A stretch of 19,821 bases of DNA from Verrucomicrobiales bacterium. GTDB lineage: Bacteria; Verrucomicrobiota; Verrucomicrobiia; Limisphaerales; SXQI01. The DNA is taken from assembly GCA_005793025.1 (NCBI GenBank), contig SXQI01000204.1, positions 1 to 19,821 of the forward strand, in the 5' to 3' direction. Under the pieces are notes generated by a model, which saw only the letters and a list, made by a program, of their open reading frames with translations, ran no database searches and was not told the origin of the DNA. Numbering within the stretch: the stretch's first letter is position 1; every line of letters starts with the position of its first letter. The translations under genes and the position numbers were made by a program. Shown piece after piece: positions 1 to 8,900 of the stretch.

Positions 1-1206
1 CGCGCTATCGAGGCCGACCGCATTCAATCGCTTATTCTCTACGGCCCACCCGGGACTGGAAAAACTTCGCTTGCTCAGATTATCGCCCGGCAAACCAAGT
101 CACGGTTCGAAAGACTCAGCGGCGTTGAATCGAATGTGGCCGATATGCGTCGAGTGCTGCAGGGTGCGCAGAATCGCCTTCAATATTCAGGCCAATCTAC
201 CATCCTTTTCATCGACGAAATTCATCGATTTAACAAAAACCAACAGGATGTTCTATTGCCGGATGTCGAGAGTGGGATAATTCGGTTAATCGGAGCGACA
301 ACACACAATCCGTTTTTTTTCGTCAATTCTCCGTTGGTTTCACGATCCCAAATCTTCGAACTCCTTCCACTCGGGGAAGGGGATATCATAGAGTTGCTTC
401 GCCGAGCACTATTGGATACCGTTAGAGGTCTTGGCCATTTGAGAATCCGAACAGACGAATCGGCGTTCGAGCATTTTGCTCGTATGTGTGAAGGGGATGC
501 ACGAAAGGCTTTGAACGCACTCGAGATTGCCGCTCTAACGACACCTCCTAGTGCAGACGGATTTATCCAGATCACTCTCGCCGTGGCTGAGCAGAGCGTT
601 CAAAAAAAGGCGATCGTTTACGACGGAGATGGAGATGCTCATTACGATACCATTTCTGCTTTTATCAAATCGATGCGAGGGAGCGATGTGGACGCCTCTC
701 TCTATTGGTTGGCGAGGATGATTCATGCGGGAGAGGATCCAAGGTTTATCGCCCGTCGAATCGTGATATGTGCTGCTGAAGATGTGGGGTTGGCGGATCC
801 GATGGCACTCGTCTTAGCAGTTGCTGCCCAAGATGCCTCCGAGTTTGTTGGTTGGCCGGAGGCAAGAATCCCCCTTGCAGAAGCTACGGTCTACATTGCG
901 TCCGCTTGGAAAAGCAACAGTGCTTACAAAGCAATCGACGCGGCTCTTGAAGACGTCAAAGCGGGTAGAACACTCCCAATTCCGACTCGCCTCCGAGCCA
1001 GCAACTACAAGGGTGCTGATCGTCTAGGTCATGGTGAGGGCTACGACTATTCCCATGACCATGTCGGCCATTTTGTCGCGCAGGATTATCTTGGAGCAAC
1101 CCGCCGTTACTACAAACCCACCGAGCAAGGAGCCGAACGAAAGATTAAGGAACGGGTCGAAAAATGGCGGGCTGAATTGGAATCCACCAGACAATCAACG
1201 CCATGA
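1..1206 (+). CDS. rarA: RarA/MgsA-type AAA+ ATPase (replication-associated recombination protein A), 5' truncated
   Basis: The frame is open from base 1, so the gene starts before the window; 401 residues are visible. A Walker A motif GPPGTGKTS lies at visible residues 15-23 and a Walker B FIDEIHRF at about 70-77, followed by a sensor region GATTHNPFF and the arginine-finger region LVSRSQIFEL. The C-terminal half carries the MgsA-type tetramerisation region, including RRIVICAAEDVGLADP and a YDYSHDHVGHF stretch close to the end. The RarA/MgsA/WRNIP1 family acts at stalled replication forks; DnaX and RuvB clamp-loader relatives lack this C-terminal block. The stop TGA overlaps the ATG of the cyclo-ligase gene (ATGA, 1203-1206), which suggests translational coupling. 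Only the N-terminal residues ahead of Walker A are missing. Family assignment is secure; the role in this organism is taken from the family. Confidence 0.95.
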   Translation, partial: RAIEADRIQSLILYGPPGTGKTSLAQIIARQTKSRFERLSGVESNVADMRRVLQGAQNRLQYSGQSTILFIDEIHRFNKNQQDVLLPDVESGIIRLIGATTHNPFFFVNSPLVSRSQIFELLPLGEGDIIELLRRALLDTVRGLGHLRIRTDESAFEHFARMCEGDARKALNALEIAALTTPPSADGFIQITLAVAEQSVQKKAIVYDGDGDAHYDTISAFIKSMRGSDVDASLYWLARMIHAGEDPRFIARRIVICAAEDVGLADPMALVLAVAAQDASEFVGWPEARIPLAEATVYIASAWKSNSAYKAIDAALEDVKAGRTLPIPTRLRASNYKGADRLGHGEGYDYSHDHVGHFVAQDYLGATRRYYKPTEQGAERKIKERVEKWRAELESTRQSTP

Positions 1207-1784
1207 CAGAGGGGTTGTCACAGACAAAGTCAGAACTGAGAATCCGGCATCGCGAACTCACGCGCCAATTGACACAGGCGCAGCGGAGCGACGAATCCAA
1301 AATCGTGTTTCAACAACTTCTGGATGATCCTGCATGGCGAGCTGCGAAGCGGATCTTGCTTTACTCACCGCTCGCCGACGAGCCCAACTTGGTTCCCTAT
1401 CTCAGTCCTGCCAACCAACCCGAGAAAGAATTCTATCTACCTCGATTCCGGCCCGTTTCGTCAGATTATTGCGCTGCGCGATTCGCCGAGCACTGGGAGG
1501 ATCTTGTCCCAGCAACCTTTGGTATCCGCGAACCCTCCGCAAAAGCTCCCGATCTTGCGCTGAACCAACTGGACTTCATTGTCGTCCCCGGGTTAGCATT
1601 TGACTGTCAAGGACATCGGCTTGGCCGGGGGAAAGGGTTTTATGATCTATTGTTGGCTCAGACTCCCGGACTAAAGTGTGGGGTAGGGTTTGATCACCAA
1701 CTCGTGATGCGGGTGCCCGTTGAGGCACATGACATCCGTTTGAATCTGTTAATTACCCCCGCGAAGAGGGTAGAGTTCACTTAG
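1203..1784 (+). CDS. ygfA: 5-formyltetrahydrofolate cyclo-ligase (MTHFS/YgfA family)
   Basis: A protein of 193 residues, the normal length for the family, which converts 5-formyltetrahydrofolate with ATP to 5,10-methenyltetrahydrofolate in the cytoplasmic one-carbon pool. The diagnostic glycine-rich signature LGRGKGFYD is at residues 140-148, preceded by the conserved strand DFIVVPGLAFD. The N-terminus has the usual basic helix with the K-x3-R-x3-R pattern (KSELRIRHREL). The ATG at 1203 overlaps the rarA stop codon by four bases, which fixes the start and implies coupling to rarA. The next gene, rny, begins about 17 nt after the stop, so the three genes are probably one transcript. In other bacteria this gene often neighbours zapA and 6S RNA; neither is seen here. 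Confidence 0.93.
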   Translation: MTEGLSQTKSELRIRHRELTRQLTQAQRSDESKIVFQQLLDDPAWRAAKRILLYSPLADEPNLVPYLSPANQPEKEFYLPRFRPVSSDYCAARFAEHWEDLVPATFGIREPSAKAPDLALNQLDFIVVPGLAFDCQGHRLGRGKGFYDLLLAQTPGLKCGVGFDHQLVMRVPVEAHDIRLNLLITPAKRVEFT

Positions 1785-1801
1785 TTTGGGGCCCATTGTT
1801 G

Positions 1802-3364
1802 ATGCAATTCGAACCAATCACGTTACAAGACCTTGTGGTGCTGGCGTTGGGGATCGCTGGTGGAACCCTTTGGACCCATCGCCAAACTCGGCGTCAGCGC
1901 GAAGCCTCCGCTCGCGACCAAGCGAATCTCCTCACTCAAGCCCGTCGAGAATCTGAGACAATCCTTCGGGAAGCATGGCTTGCAGCGAACGAAGAAGCAC
2001 TCAAACTCCGGCAACAAACCGAGCATTCGTTCACCAAACGAAACGAGGCCATACAGGATGCCGAGCAAAAACTTGTTCAACGCGAAACTCAGATTCAGTC
2101 CAAAGCTGAATCACTCAACCGTGATGTTGCCACTTTTCAAGACAAGGAAACCTCGTTGCAAACCCGCATTGAAGAGGTCCGACTCCAGAGGGAACAGGTA
2201 GGTCTGCTCGCCGAACAACATCGATCGTTGCTCGAGGAGTATGGAAAGTTGAGTGAGAAGGAAGCACGAGCACAAATCCTCCGTAATGCCGAACAGTCAG
2301 CGCTCAAGGATGCCGCCGAAATTAACCGGCGAATCGTTGACGATGCCAAAAACCATGCGGAACAGGAGTCTAGGCGGATTCTTTCGATCGCCATACAGCG
2401 CTACGCCGGTGCTCACACCTTTGAGAGCACCACCTCAACGGTGAGCTTGAGCGGTGAGGACATGAAAGGGCGAATTATCGGGCGAGAGGGGCGCAATATT
2501 CGAGCTTTTGAATCCGCGACTGGTGTCACCGTACTGATTGACGATACTCCTAACGCGGTAGTTCTCTCAGGGTTTGATCCCGTGCGCCGCGAAATCGCGC
2601 GGGAATCTATGGATCGCCTCATTAAAGATGGCCGCATCCATCCGGCGCGTATCGAGGAAGTGGTTGCTCAGGCCACTCAGGAAGTTCAGGAAAGCATTGT
2701 AAAAGCGGGTGAAGACGCAGTTTTTGCCTTGAATCTACCCCCATTAAACCCAGAAATTGTTCAGGTATTAGGCAGTCTCAAATTCCGCCATAGCTTTACG
2801 CAAAACATCCTCGCCCACTCGGTAGAAGTCGGTCACTTGACCGGACTTCTAGCCGCTGAACTCGGGGTGGATATCGCGGCAGCCAAGCGTTCTGGGCTCC
2901 TTCATGATATCGGCAAAGCGTTAAGCCACGAGATTGAAGGCCCTCATGCTGCGGTTGGAGCGGACTTTATCCAACGTCATGGTGAATCTGACCCGATCGT
3001 GAACGCTGTCGGCTCACACCATGATGAAATACCCCACACGACCGTGTTAGGAATCCTTGTCAGTGCTGCAGACGCCATGAGTGCCTCGCGCCCGGGAGCA
3101 CGGTCGGAGGCTGCAACTACCTATCTGAAACGGTTGGAGCGTCTGGAGCAAATCGGTAATTCGTTCGCAGGCGTCGAGAAGAGCTTCGCCGTGCAAGCGG
3201 GGCGCGAGCTTCGGGTGATGGTGCAACCCTCCGTCCTAACGGATGATGCAGCCTTTGGGCTCGCGAAGGAAATAGTCCGCAAGATCGAGGAAGAACTTCA
3301 ATATCCCGGACAGATTCGGGTGACTGTTGTGCGTGAAACTCGCTGCGTTGAATACGCTAAATAA
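1802..3364 (+). CDS. rny: Ribonuclease Y (membrane-anchored HD/KH endoribonuclease)
   Basis: RNase Y begins mRNA decay by endonucleolytic cleavage at the inner face of the membrane. With the ATG at 1802 the protein is 520 residues, the usual size. Order of parts: a hydrophobic segment at about residues 10-24 (LVVLALGIAGGTLW), a long charged coiled coil to about 200, a KH domain with the GxxG-type core GRIIGREGRN near 222-231, then an HD domain with HSVEVGHLTGLLA and the metal-binding LLHDIGKA (H368-D369). A TTG two codons upstream (1796) is in frame, but the ATG follows a GGGG-containing stretch at suitable spacing and is preferred. The anchor is shorter and less hydrophobic than in Firmicutes but in the expected place. 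Last gene of the rarA-cyclo-ligase-rny run, followed by a strong hairpin. Confidence 0.96.
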   Translation: MQFEPITLQDLVVLALGIAGGTLWTHRQTRRQREASARDQANLLTQARRESETILREAWLAANEEALKLRQQTEHSFTKRNEAIQDAEQKLVQRETQIQSKAESLNRDVATFQDKETSLQTRIEEVRLQREQVGLLAEQHRSLLEEYGKLSEKEARAQILRNAEQSALKDAAEINRRIVDDAKNHAEQESRRILSIAIQRYAGAHTFESTTSTVSLSGEDMKGRIIGREGRNIRAFESATGVTVLIDDTPNAVVLSGFDPVRREIARESMDRLIKDGRIHPARIEEVVAQATQEVQESIVKAGEDAVFALNLPPLNPEIVQVLGSLKFRHSFTQNILAHSVEVGHLTGLLAAELGVDIAAAKRSGLLHDIGKALSHEIEGPHAAVGADFIQRHGESDPIVNAVGSHHDEIPHTTVLGILVSAADAMSASRPGARSEAATTYLKRLERLEQIGNSFAGVEKSFAVQAGRELRVMVQPSVLTDDAAFGLAKEIVRKIEEELQYPGQIRVTVVRETRCVEYAK

Positions 3365-3386
3365 ACACCAGATTGGCACATCCCTG

Positions 3387-3417
3387 AAAAGAAAAACCCG
3401 CCGGCAAGGCGGGCTTT
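3387..3417. terminator. Bidirectional intrinsic terminator between rny and the minus-strand lipoprotein gene
   Basis: A perfect 6-bp G+C stem CCCGCC (3397-3402) / GGCGGG (3408-3413) closes a 5-base loop. Read on the minus strand it is followed by TTTTT-C-TTTT (3396 down to 3387), a strong U-tract; read on the plus strand only CTTT follows. It lies between two convergent stops (rny at 3364, lipoprotein at 3441), so it mainly ends the minus-strand unit and may also serve rny. Confidence 0.85.
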
Positions 3418-3440
3418 AAATCGAGAATTGGTGGTGAGAA

Positions 3441-3599
3441 TCAACGTCCCTGATTCATCCCTGTCGGCAATCCGTGCTCCCAGTTCTGCTGAGTGTTCCA
3501 AGGACGCTCAGAAAGACTTGCATCCTGTGTCGCACAGCCCGAAGCGAATATTGCGAACGCAACACCAAGGATCAAAAATAACGGATGGCGAACGCGCAT
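3441..3599 (-). CDS. Small lipoprotein of 52 residues, function unknown
   Basis: Read directly from the minus strand: ATG at 3599-3597, 52 codons, TGA at 3443-3441. The N-terminus is a lipoprotein signal: basic MRVRH, hydrophobic PLFLILGVAFAIF, then lipobox A-S-G-C with the lipidated Cys at residue 22. The mature part is only 31 residues, rich in W, N, Q and G, with the segments SERPWNTQQNWEHGLP and TGMNQGR. The start is 9 nt after the stop of the coiled-coil protein gene on the same strand, and the terminator lies 24 nt beyond its stop, so it fits neatly as the second gene of a two-gene unit. No clear Shine-Dalgarno, as for most genes here. No function is recognised; a partnership with the upstream membrane protein is inferred only from position. 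Confidence 0.8.
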   Translation of the reverse strand: MRVRHPLFLILGVAFAIFASGCATQDASLSERPWNTQQNWEHGLPTGMNQGR

Positions 3600-3608
3600 A
3601 CGAGTGGA

Positions 3609-4364
3609 TCAATAGAAAACTTGGTCGCCTTCCACCAGTTCGTCCTGTTTCCAATCAGCAAGAACATTGGCAATGCTTCGTTTGTCTTCAACCGAAGTGA
3701 TCTTGACTTTCCCAACGAGTTTGCCATTCCGATTCACCAAGAGTTTAGCATTCTGTATCAGCCCCTGATCTTTACCGATGTTAAGTACCACAAAATCGAA
3801 TTTAGGATCTACCGCGACGATTTCTCCCTTAGTTCCCGCAGGCAAAACCACTTCAACCTCTTCGAACCCTTTGTATTTATCCAACTCTGCTTTCAGGGCC
3901 AGTGTTCGTCTTGTCAGAGCTTTGCCTTCAACCTGTAAAGCGTCGCGCTCTGCTTGGATTTGAGGGAGTGCTGCGATCAAAGGACGAATTTGATCCACGC
4001 TAAGATTAAGGGTTTTCCAAGAGGATAATTCGCTATCCGCAGCTTTTTTCTCATCGGTAGTTTTTGCAAGGTCGGCGGCCGCTTTGTTTGCCCGTGTTTC
4101 CTGCTCCAATGACCGCGCTAAGGCCATATCACGAACGGTGGTTACTTCGACTAAGACTTTATTAGTGGCGGCTAGTTGCGTCTCAACCACTTTCTGTGCC
4201 GCTTTCGCGGTTGTTGCCTCCGTTTTCGACGTTGTCGCGTCAGCTTGAGCAGTTCCAAGATCGGTCGCTAAACGCGCCAACTTGTCCTGAGTTGGGCCGT
4301 GCGCGAAATAGAGCGTGGCCAAACTGGCGATGATGGCCAAGGCAAGGCTGATTTTGATTAACAT
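3609..4364 (-). CDS. Membrane-anchored coiled-coil protein with C-terminal beta domain, function unknown
   Basis: 251 residues. A single N-terminal hydrophobic helix (about residues 4-21, IKISLALAIIASLATLYF) serves as signal anchor. It is followed by a long Ala/Lys/Glu/Thr-rich coiled coil to about 165, with heptad-like stretches such as LARSLEQETRANKAAADLAK. The C-terminal 80 residues are a compact beta-rich domain: TKGEIVAVDPKFDFVVLNIG, then KDQGLIQNAKLLVNRNGK and KLVGKVKITSVEDKRS, ending in GDQVFY. The alternation of G-x-V strands, 'LNIG..QG' and 'GD.V' resembles the small barrel seen at the C-terminus of FlgT-like and MreC-like envelope proteins; this is resemblance, not an identification. 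Topology implies the coil and barrel are periplasmic. First gene of a two-gene unit with the 52-residue lipoprotein 9 nt downstream. Confidence 0.9.
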   Translation of the reverse strand: MLIKISLALAIIASLATLYFAHGPTQDKLARLATDLGTAQADATTSKTEATTAKAAQKVVETQLAATNKVLVEVTTVRDMALARSLEQETRANKAAADLAKTTDEKKAADSELSSWKTLNLSVDQIRPLIAALPQIQAERDALQVEGKALTRRTLALKAELDKYKGFEEVEVVLPAGTKGEIVAVDPKFDFVVLNIGKDQGLIQNAKLLVNRNGKLVGKVKITSVEDKRSIANVLADWKQDELVEGDQVFY

Positions 4365-4396
4365 TGGGCTTTGATGGTCAGATTAAATTTCGATCA

Positions 4397-4430
4397 ACCC
4401 TAGCTCCCGAGAGTTCAACTGTCAACAGTT
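4397..4430 (-). promoter_or_regulatory. Candidate sigma-70 promoter with overlapping palindrome for the coiled-coil/lipoprotein unit
   Basis: On the minus strand a perfect TTGACA (4425-4420) is followed after exactly 17 bases by TAGGGT (4402-4397), a weak but correctly spaced -10. The start codon is about 33 nt further on (4364). The -35 box lies inside an inverted repeat AACTGT-CA-ACAGTT (4417-4430), six perfect base pairs with a 2-base centre, the size and position expected of a repressor operator. The promoter is supported by consensus match and spacing only; the operator is inference. Confidence 0.5.
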
Positions 4431-4670
4431 CCTCGGAAAAAATCAGTATTATGAACCAATGGCCGATCTAAAGCATTGTCACTGGAAAGTTTCGGTTGCG
4501 TCATCGTTCTGGCACATCAAGTTAGCATTCTTAAACGCGTTGAATGAAACATCAAAACAGGAACCGAGTGTTGTCACCAGAATGGGTGAGGGTGCCGATG
4601 CTGGTAATTCTGCTAGTTTAATCGTTCAATACAAAAACCCGAGCCGGATTCGGCTCTAAGTCCAACCGAT
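4431..4670. other. Intergenic region upstream of the pseudopilin gene, with a hairpin
   Basis: This spacer holds no gene I can support. A weak 66-codon open frame (4459-4659) has no family resemblance. The one clear structure is GAGCCG (4641-4646) / CGGCTC (4651-4656) with loop GATT, 14 nt upstream of the pseudopilin ATG at 4671. On the minus strand the stem is followed by GGG then TTTTT (4637-4633), so it could be a weak terminator for leftward transcripts; on the plus strand it would sit in the 5' leader of the pseudopilin mRNA next to the ribosome site. No convincing plus-strand promoter was found. Confidence 0.4.
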
Positions 4671-5492
4671 ATGATGCGAGTGCTTATTCAGTCAACTCAG
4701 CGACCCGTTCGACAACTCAAAGGCTTTACTTTGATCGAGTTGCTCGTCGTCATTGCGATCATCGCAATTCTTGCGGGCATGCTATTACCTGCTTTGTCTA
4801 GGGCAAAGGAAAAAAGCCGATCTTCCAAATGCATCACGAATCTTCGGCAGATATCCCTCGGAACAACATTGTACATGGATGACAATAATGATTACATGTT
4901 TTTCAGAGGGTCCATGTCTCAACCTGAGATCCCCAACAATGGTCGTTGGACCCTCAACCCAACCTCCGACAAAATGCTCAGCGTCAATGATTCGTTTGCT
5001 TACTGGGGCATTGGTTACATCAAATACTTCGGTGGCACAAAACAGGTGTTTCGTTGCCCGAGTGCAAAACGTGTGGATGAGTGGCGAGAGACGGGTCTCA
5101 AATTCCCTGCGGAATTTTGGCTTAATTCGACCTATGGGATGAATCAGTTCGTACTGCTTCCTTATAAGCCAAACCTTAGGGCTCCAATTAAAGTTACCCA
5201 GTTAGAAAGTCCGTCCACTACGATCTTCGCCCAAGACGCTGCCGAGCAAAAAATGGAGGGTCAAGACGACACCCTAGGGCTTTTCCCAGGTTCATCTGAA
5301 TGCTTAACCCAATGGAAATACGATCTGGCGGGTTTTTATCCCGAGCGGAAAATGGAGTTTGAATGGTTCCGTCATCCTAACTGCAACACGCTTTGGGTTC
5401 AGGGGAATGTTTCTTCCATTAAATACACCAAAAAAGGCGTGGATTACCGCTGGTATACCGGGGAAGTTCCACTGGTAGCCCCTCGATTCTAA
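4671..5492 (+). CDS. Prepilin-type N-terminal cleavage/methylation domain protein (pseudopilin-like)
   Basis: 273 residues. A type III (prepilin) signal is unmistakable: short basic leader ending LKG, cleavage expected between G18 and F19, then FTLIELLVVIAIIAILAG with Glu at mature position 5 (E23). It is followed by the typical LLPALSRAKEKSRSSKCITNLRQ start of the pseudopilin stalk. The soluble domain is of the type amplified in Planctomycetes and Verrucomicrobia, which normally ends in an H-X9-DG motif. Here the corresponding stretch near the C-terminus is FRHPNCNTLWVQGNVSSIKY, where Asp is replaced by Gln and the spacing is one shorter. The ATG at 4671 is used; an ATG one codon later is possible. 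A small lipoprotein follows 7 nt after the stop. Processing by a prepilin peptidase elsewhere in the genome is expected. The exact machine (type II-like secretion or type IV pilus) cannot be told. Confidence 0.92.
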   Translation: MMRVLIQSTQRPVRQLKGFTLIELLVVIAIIAILAGMLLPALSRAKEKSRSSKCITNLRQISLGTTLYMDDNNDYMFFRGSMSQPEIPNNGRWTLNPTSDKMLSVNDSFAYWGIGYIKYFGGTKQVFRCPSAKRVDEWRETGLKFPAEFWLNSTYGMNQFVLLPYKPNLRAPIKVTQLESPSTTIFAQDAAEQKMEGQDDTLGLFPGSSECLTQWKYDLAGFYPERKMEFEWFRHPNCNTLWVQGNVSSIKYTKKGVDYRWYTGEVPLVAPRF

Positions 5493-5499
5493 TAAAAAA

Positions 5500-5874
5500 G
5501 TGAGAATTTTTCATCAATTATCAACTCTATTAATCCTAGCGATCGTCGCCTGCTTGACAGGTTGCGGGAAGTCAGGGCCGCCGTCCGCCCTGTCGGATGA
5601 GCAATGGGGACCCGCGTTGACTCAAGCTTTCGAAAAAGCACCTTCCCAAACTAAAACCCTCGTTCAAGAAGCGATCGTCCACTTTGACAAAAAAGACTAC
5701 GTGGGAAGTGGAGGAGTTCTTGGCATCGTCTTAGGGAAACCCACGCTGACAGATTCACAACGATCTACAGCAACCATGGCTCAAATGAATCTTAATGAGA
5801 AAATGCGAGCCGCAGAAGAAAAAGGCGATGCAACCGCAGTAGAAGTAAACAAATTTCATCAGTTCACAAAATAA
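5500..5874 (+). CDS. Small predicted lipoprotein, function unknown
   Basis: 124 residues starting at GTG 5500, only 7 nt after the pseudopilin stop. The N-terminus MRIFHQ, a hydrophobic stretch LSTLLILAIVACLTG and the lipobox L-T-G-C put the lipidated Cys at residue 22. The mature domain is mostly helical in character (DEQWGPALTQAFEKAPSQTK, LVQEAIVHFDKKDYVGSGG, then STATMAQMNLNEKMRAAEEKG). I recognise no family. Its place directly after a pseudopilin and 21 nt (60 nt with the start chosen here) before the giant LamG protein suggests a shared transcript, perhaps an accessory to display or secretion of one of them; this is positional inference. Start choice rests on the GTG giving a clean lipoprotein signal; no ATG alternative exists upstream of the signal. 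Confidence 0.8.
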   Translation: MRIFHQLSTLLILAIVACLTGCGKSGPPSALSDEQWGPALTQAFEKAPSQTKTLVQEAIVHFDKKDYVGSGGVLGIVLGKPTLTDSQRSTATMAQMNLNEKMRAAEEKGDATAVEVNKFHQFTK

Positions 5875-5934
5875 TACATCGAGATTTCCGCAGGAATGAT
5901 TCAGTCCAAAACCAAGCACCAAAAACCAAAACAA

Positions 5935-8900
5935 ATGACTACAACAAGTAAACGTCTCACGGGCTCGGCTGCCTTGCTGTTCGCAATGGCAGGCCTAGCA
6001 CAGGCGCAGGTCGCCATACCTGCTGGGTTCGCTCATCCCAAGGCAGCGATTGATACGGCATCCAGGGGTTTCACCGTTCGGATGTTACAAGCCAATGCAG
6101 GTTCGGGAGAGCTTCCTAACTTATTGACTCGGACCGAATCCCAGCTTGCCGGGATGCTGATCGATCCTGCTACCAAGCTACCGTATGTGAACGATGCGGA
6201 TCTCACCGCGTTCGTCCTCAATCCAGACGGATCGTTCAACGAACCCATTGCGATCGATTACGGCGGTGCGGGTGCGATTGTTTTCCCGGGCATCCCAGGG
6301 GTCAATGGCGCTGTGAATAATATTGCGATGGAGGCACTTACGTTCCTCGATCTGGAACCGGGGACATATTCCATGATAGTCCGTAGCGATGATGGTTTCC
6401 GAGTTTCGGTGGGAGGTGATTCTCGCGACAAACTTTCATCCATCAATTTAGGTCAATACGACGGAGGCAGGGGAGCGGGTGATTCGGAATTCAAGTTTTC
6501 GATCTCCCAAGCTGGTGCTTACTCGTTCCGCCTCATTTACGAACAAGGGGGCGGTGACTATAGCGTTTCTTGGTTCGCGGCAAATGTCACAGAACCCGAT
6601 GCCCACATTCTGGTGAACGGAGATGGCGGAATCAAAGCATACCAGAAACTCAACACGGCACTCCCCGCTTATGTGGACTATGTTGTCCCAAGCCCAGGTC
6701 AAGACAGGGTTTCGCCAGGCATCAAAATAGCAACGCGAATCCGGGATGGTTCAGCAACCACGGTGAATTCAGGCTCCGTAAAACTCTACTTAGACGGAGC
6801 TCAGGTAACCCCAGAAATCACGACGGGTGCCACGGGAACCATGGTCAGCTACGACCCTCCCGGATTACTGAAGGTGCTGACCAAACACACGGTCGGGCTG
6901 GTTTTCACTGACAGTGCCTCCACTGTTCGCAGCAACTCGTGGACGTTCACCGTGTCGAATAACGGAAACGTAATCCTTCCCACCCCAATCTTTTTTGAGA
7001 ACTTTGAATCATTGGACGAAGAAACATTGCCCGCTGGTTGGTCGGTCGAGAATTTTACAACGGGTGCGTTCGGTGAATTTGATCTGGATAACCCCGGATC
7101 CGATTCTTACCTCGGATGGGTAACCATCACAACCGACCGCGTCCTTTCCATGGGGGTTGCCGGTCGATGGGAAGGGACACGTCGTTTGGCATTCCCCGAA
7201 TCGTTTGTCAATGATCAGCCAATCACGGGAATTGCATCGAACAAATTCGTGTATGCCGAATCCGACACCCGCGGAGGGAGCCAGATCCAGTACATGTTTA
7301 CTGGAGATTATGATCTGTCAGGGAAAACGAGCCTGTTTGTGTCCTATTATTCGATGTATGAGCAAAATCAAGATAGCATTGGAAGTGTGGAGTATTCGAT
7401 CGATGGAGGCACTAATTGGTTACCGATTGTGTATATGATCGATGCATCTGACATTGTTCTGGATGCCGAAGGGAAGACAGACGCTGTTGCCACATTGACG
7501 AAGGAGAATCCAGATACTGCGATTAATCCGATCGACGATACCCTCCCGAGAACCTTCGGAACATTTATTGGGGCAGCGACGGACACTTGGGCTAACCTCG
7601 GACCTTACATCAGTGGACGCATCAATGATGATTACATTGAGAGCAAGCGCGTTGAGCTATTCCCAATTCCTCAGGCGGATAACCAAAAGACCGTTCGGTT
7701 CCGGTTTGCACAAGCGGGGACAGGGAGTTGGTATTTCGGGGTCGATAACTTCGGGATTTACAGCATTACTACGCCAATTGTGGTCGCGCCGAAAATCACC
7801 GAAATCTCCCTTGGTCAGGTGCTGACCACCGGCAAACCGCTCGCACTGGCAGTCAAAGCTAGTGGGACCGAACCATTCACTTACCAATGGGCATTCGAAG
7901 GGGTTGAGATAGCTGGTGCGACCAGTGCCAGCTTCAATCTGTCCGCTGTTGCCACGAGTAACGCTGGGAAATACACCGTAGTCGTTCGCAACGATAAGGG
8001 TGCTGCCTCGGCCGACGTGAATGTGGTTGTTGTCAGTGGAGATGCTGATCTGAAGAAAGACTTGGTTGTTCATCTAGCATTTGATGGCGATTACAAAGAT
8101 TCTTCAGGGAAGAACAATAACGCTTCGTCCGTTGGCTCCCCAACATTCGAGGAAGGTCGGTTCGGCCAAGCATTGCACATTAAATCCACGGCAGATGGCA
8201 CCGTCGCTAATTTTGCGAGCTTGGGATACCCATCCGATTTGAAATTCGGAGATTCGGTCAATTTCACCATCGCATTTTGGGTGAAATATAGTTCACAAAC
8301 CGACGATCATCCGTTCATTTCGAATAAGGACTGGAACAGCAGCGGCAATCGTGGTTGGGGAGTTTTCAGCCAATCCGGCGCAGAGTTCCGGCCACAAATC
8401 ACCGGGACGGGTGGCACCAAATTCAGCACGAAGCCGCCTTTCCAACTGAAGGATGGGGCTTGGCATAACGTAGTGGTGAGTGTGAATCGCACCGGAAATG
8501 TAGAATCCTACGTTGACGGAGTTAAACTCAGCTCGGTTCCAATCGCTACCACAGGATCGGTCGATACCGATGATCTCAGCTTTGCTGTGAATATCGGCCA
8601 GGACGGCACAGGGAAATACACGGATGGAAATGCTTCTTCACTCGAAGGGCTTGTGGACGACGTTGGAATCTGGCGTCGTGCATTGAGTGCGGACGACGTG
8701 GGCGCGCTTTATATGAGAGCAACCTCAGGTCTGAATCTCGGCACTGATCCGATCAGCGTCGGTCTAGTGACTCACCTCGCCTTTGATGGTGATTACGGCG
8801 ATGCCTCTGGCCGAAACAACAATGCTTCAGCGATGGGAACGCCGGACTTCCAAACCGGGAAACTCGGCAAAGCACTACATGTCACCTCGACAAAGGATGG

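Noticed and set aside
4459..4659. 66-codon plus-strand open frame between the coiled-coil and pseudopilin genes
   Set aside because: No family resemblance, signal peptide or ribosome site, and its end runs into the hairpin before the pseudopilin gene; likely chance.
7657..8073. 138-codon minus-strand open frame inside the LamG gene
   Set aside because: Opposite strand of a convincing Ig-like domain; composition typical of a shadow frame.
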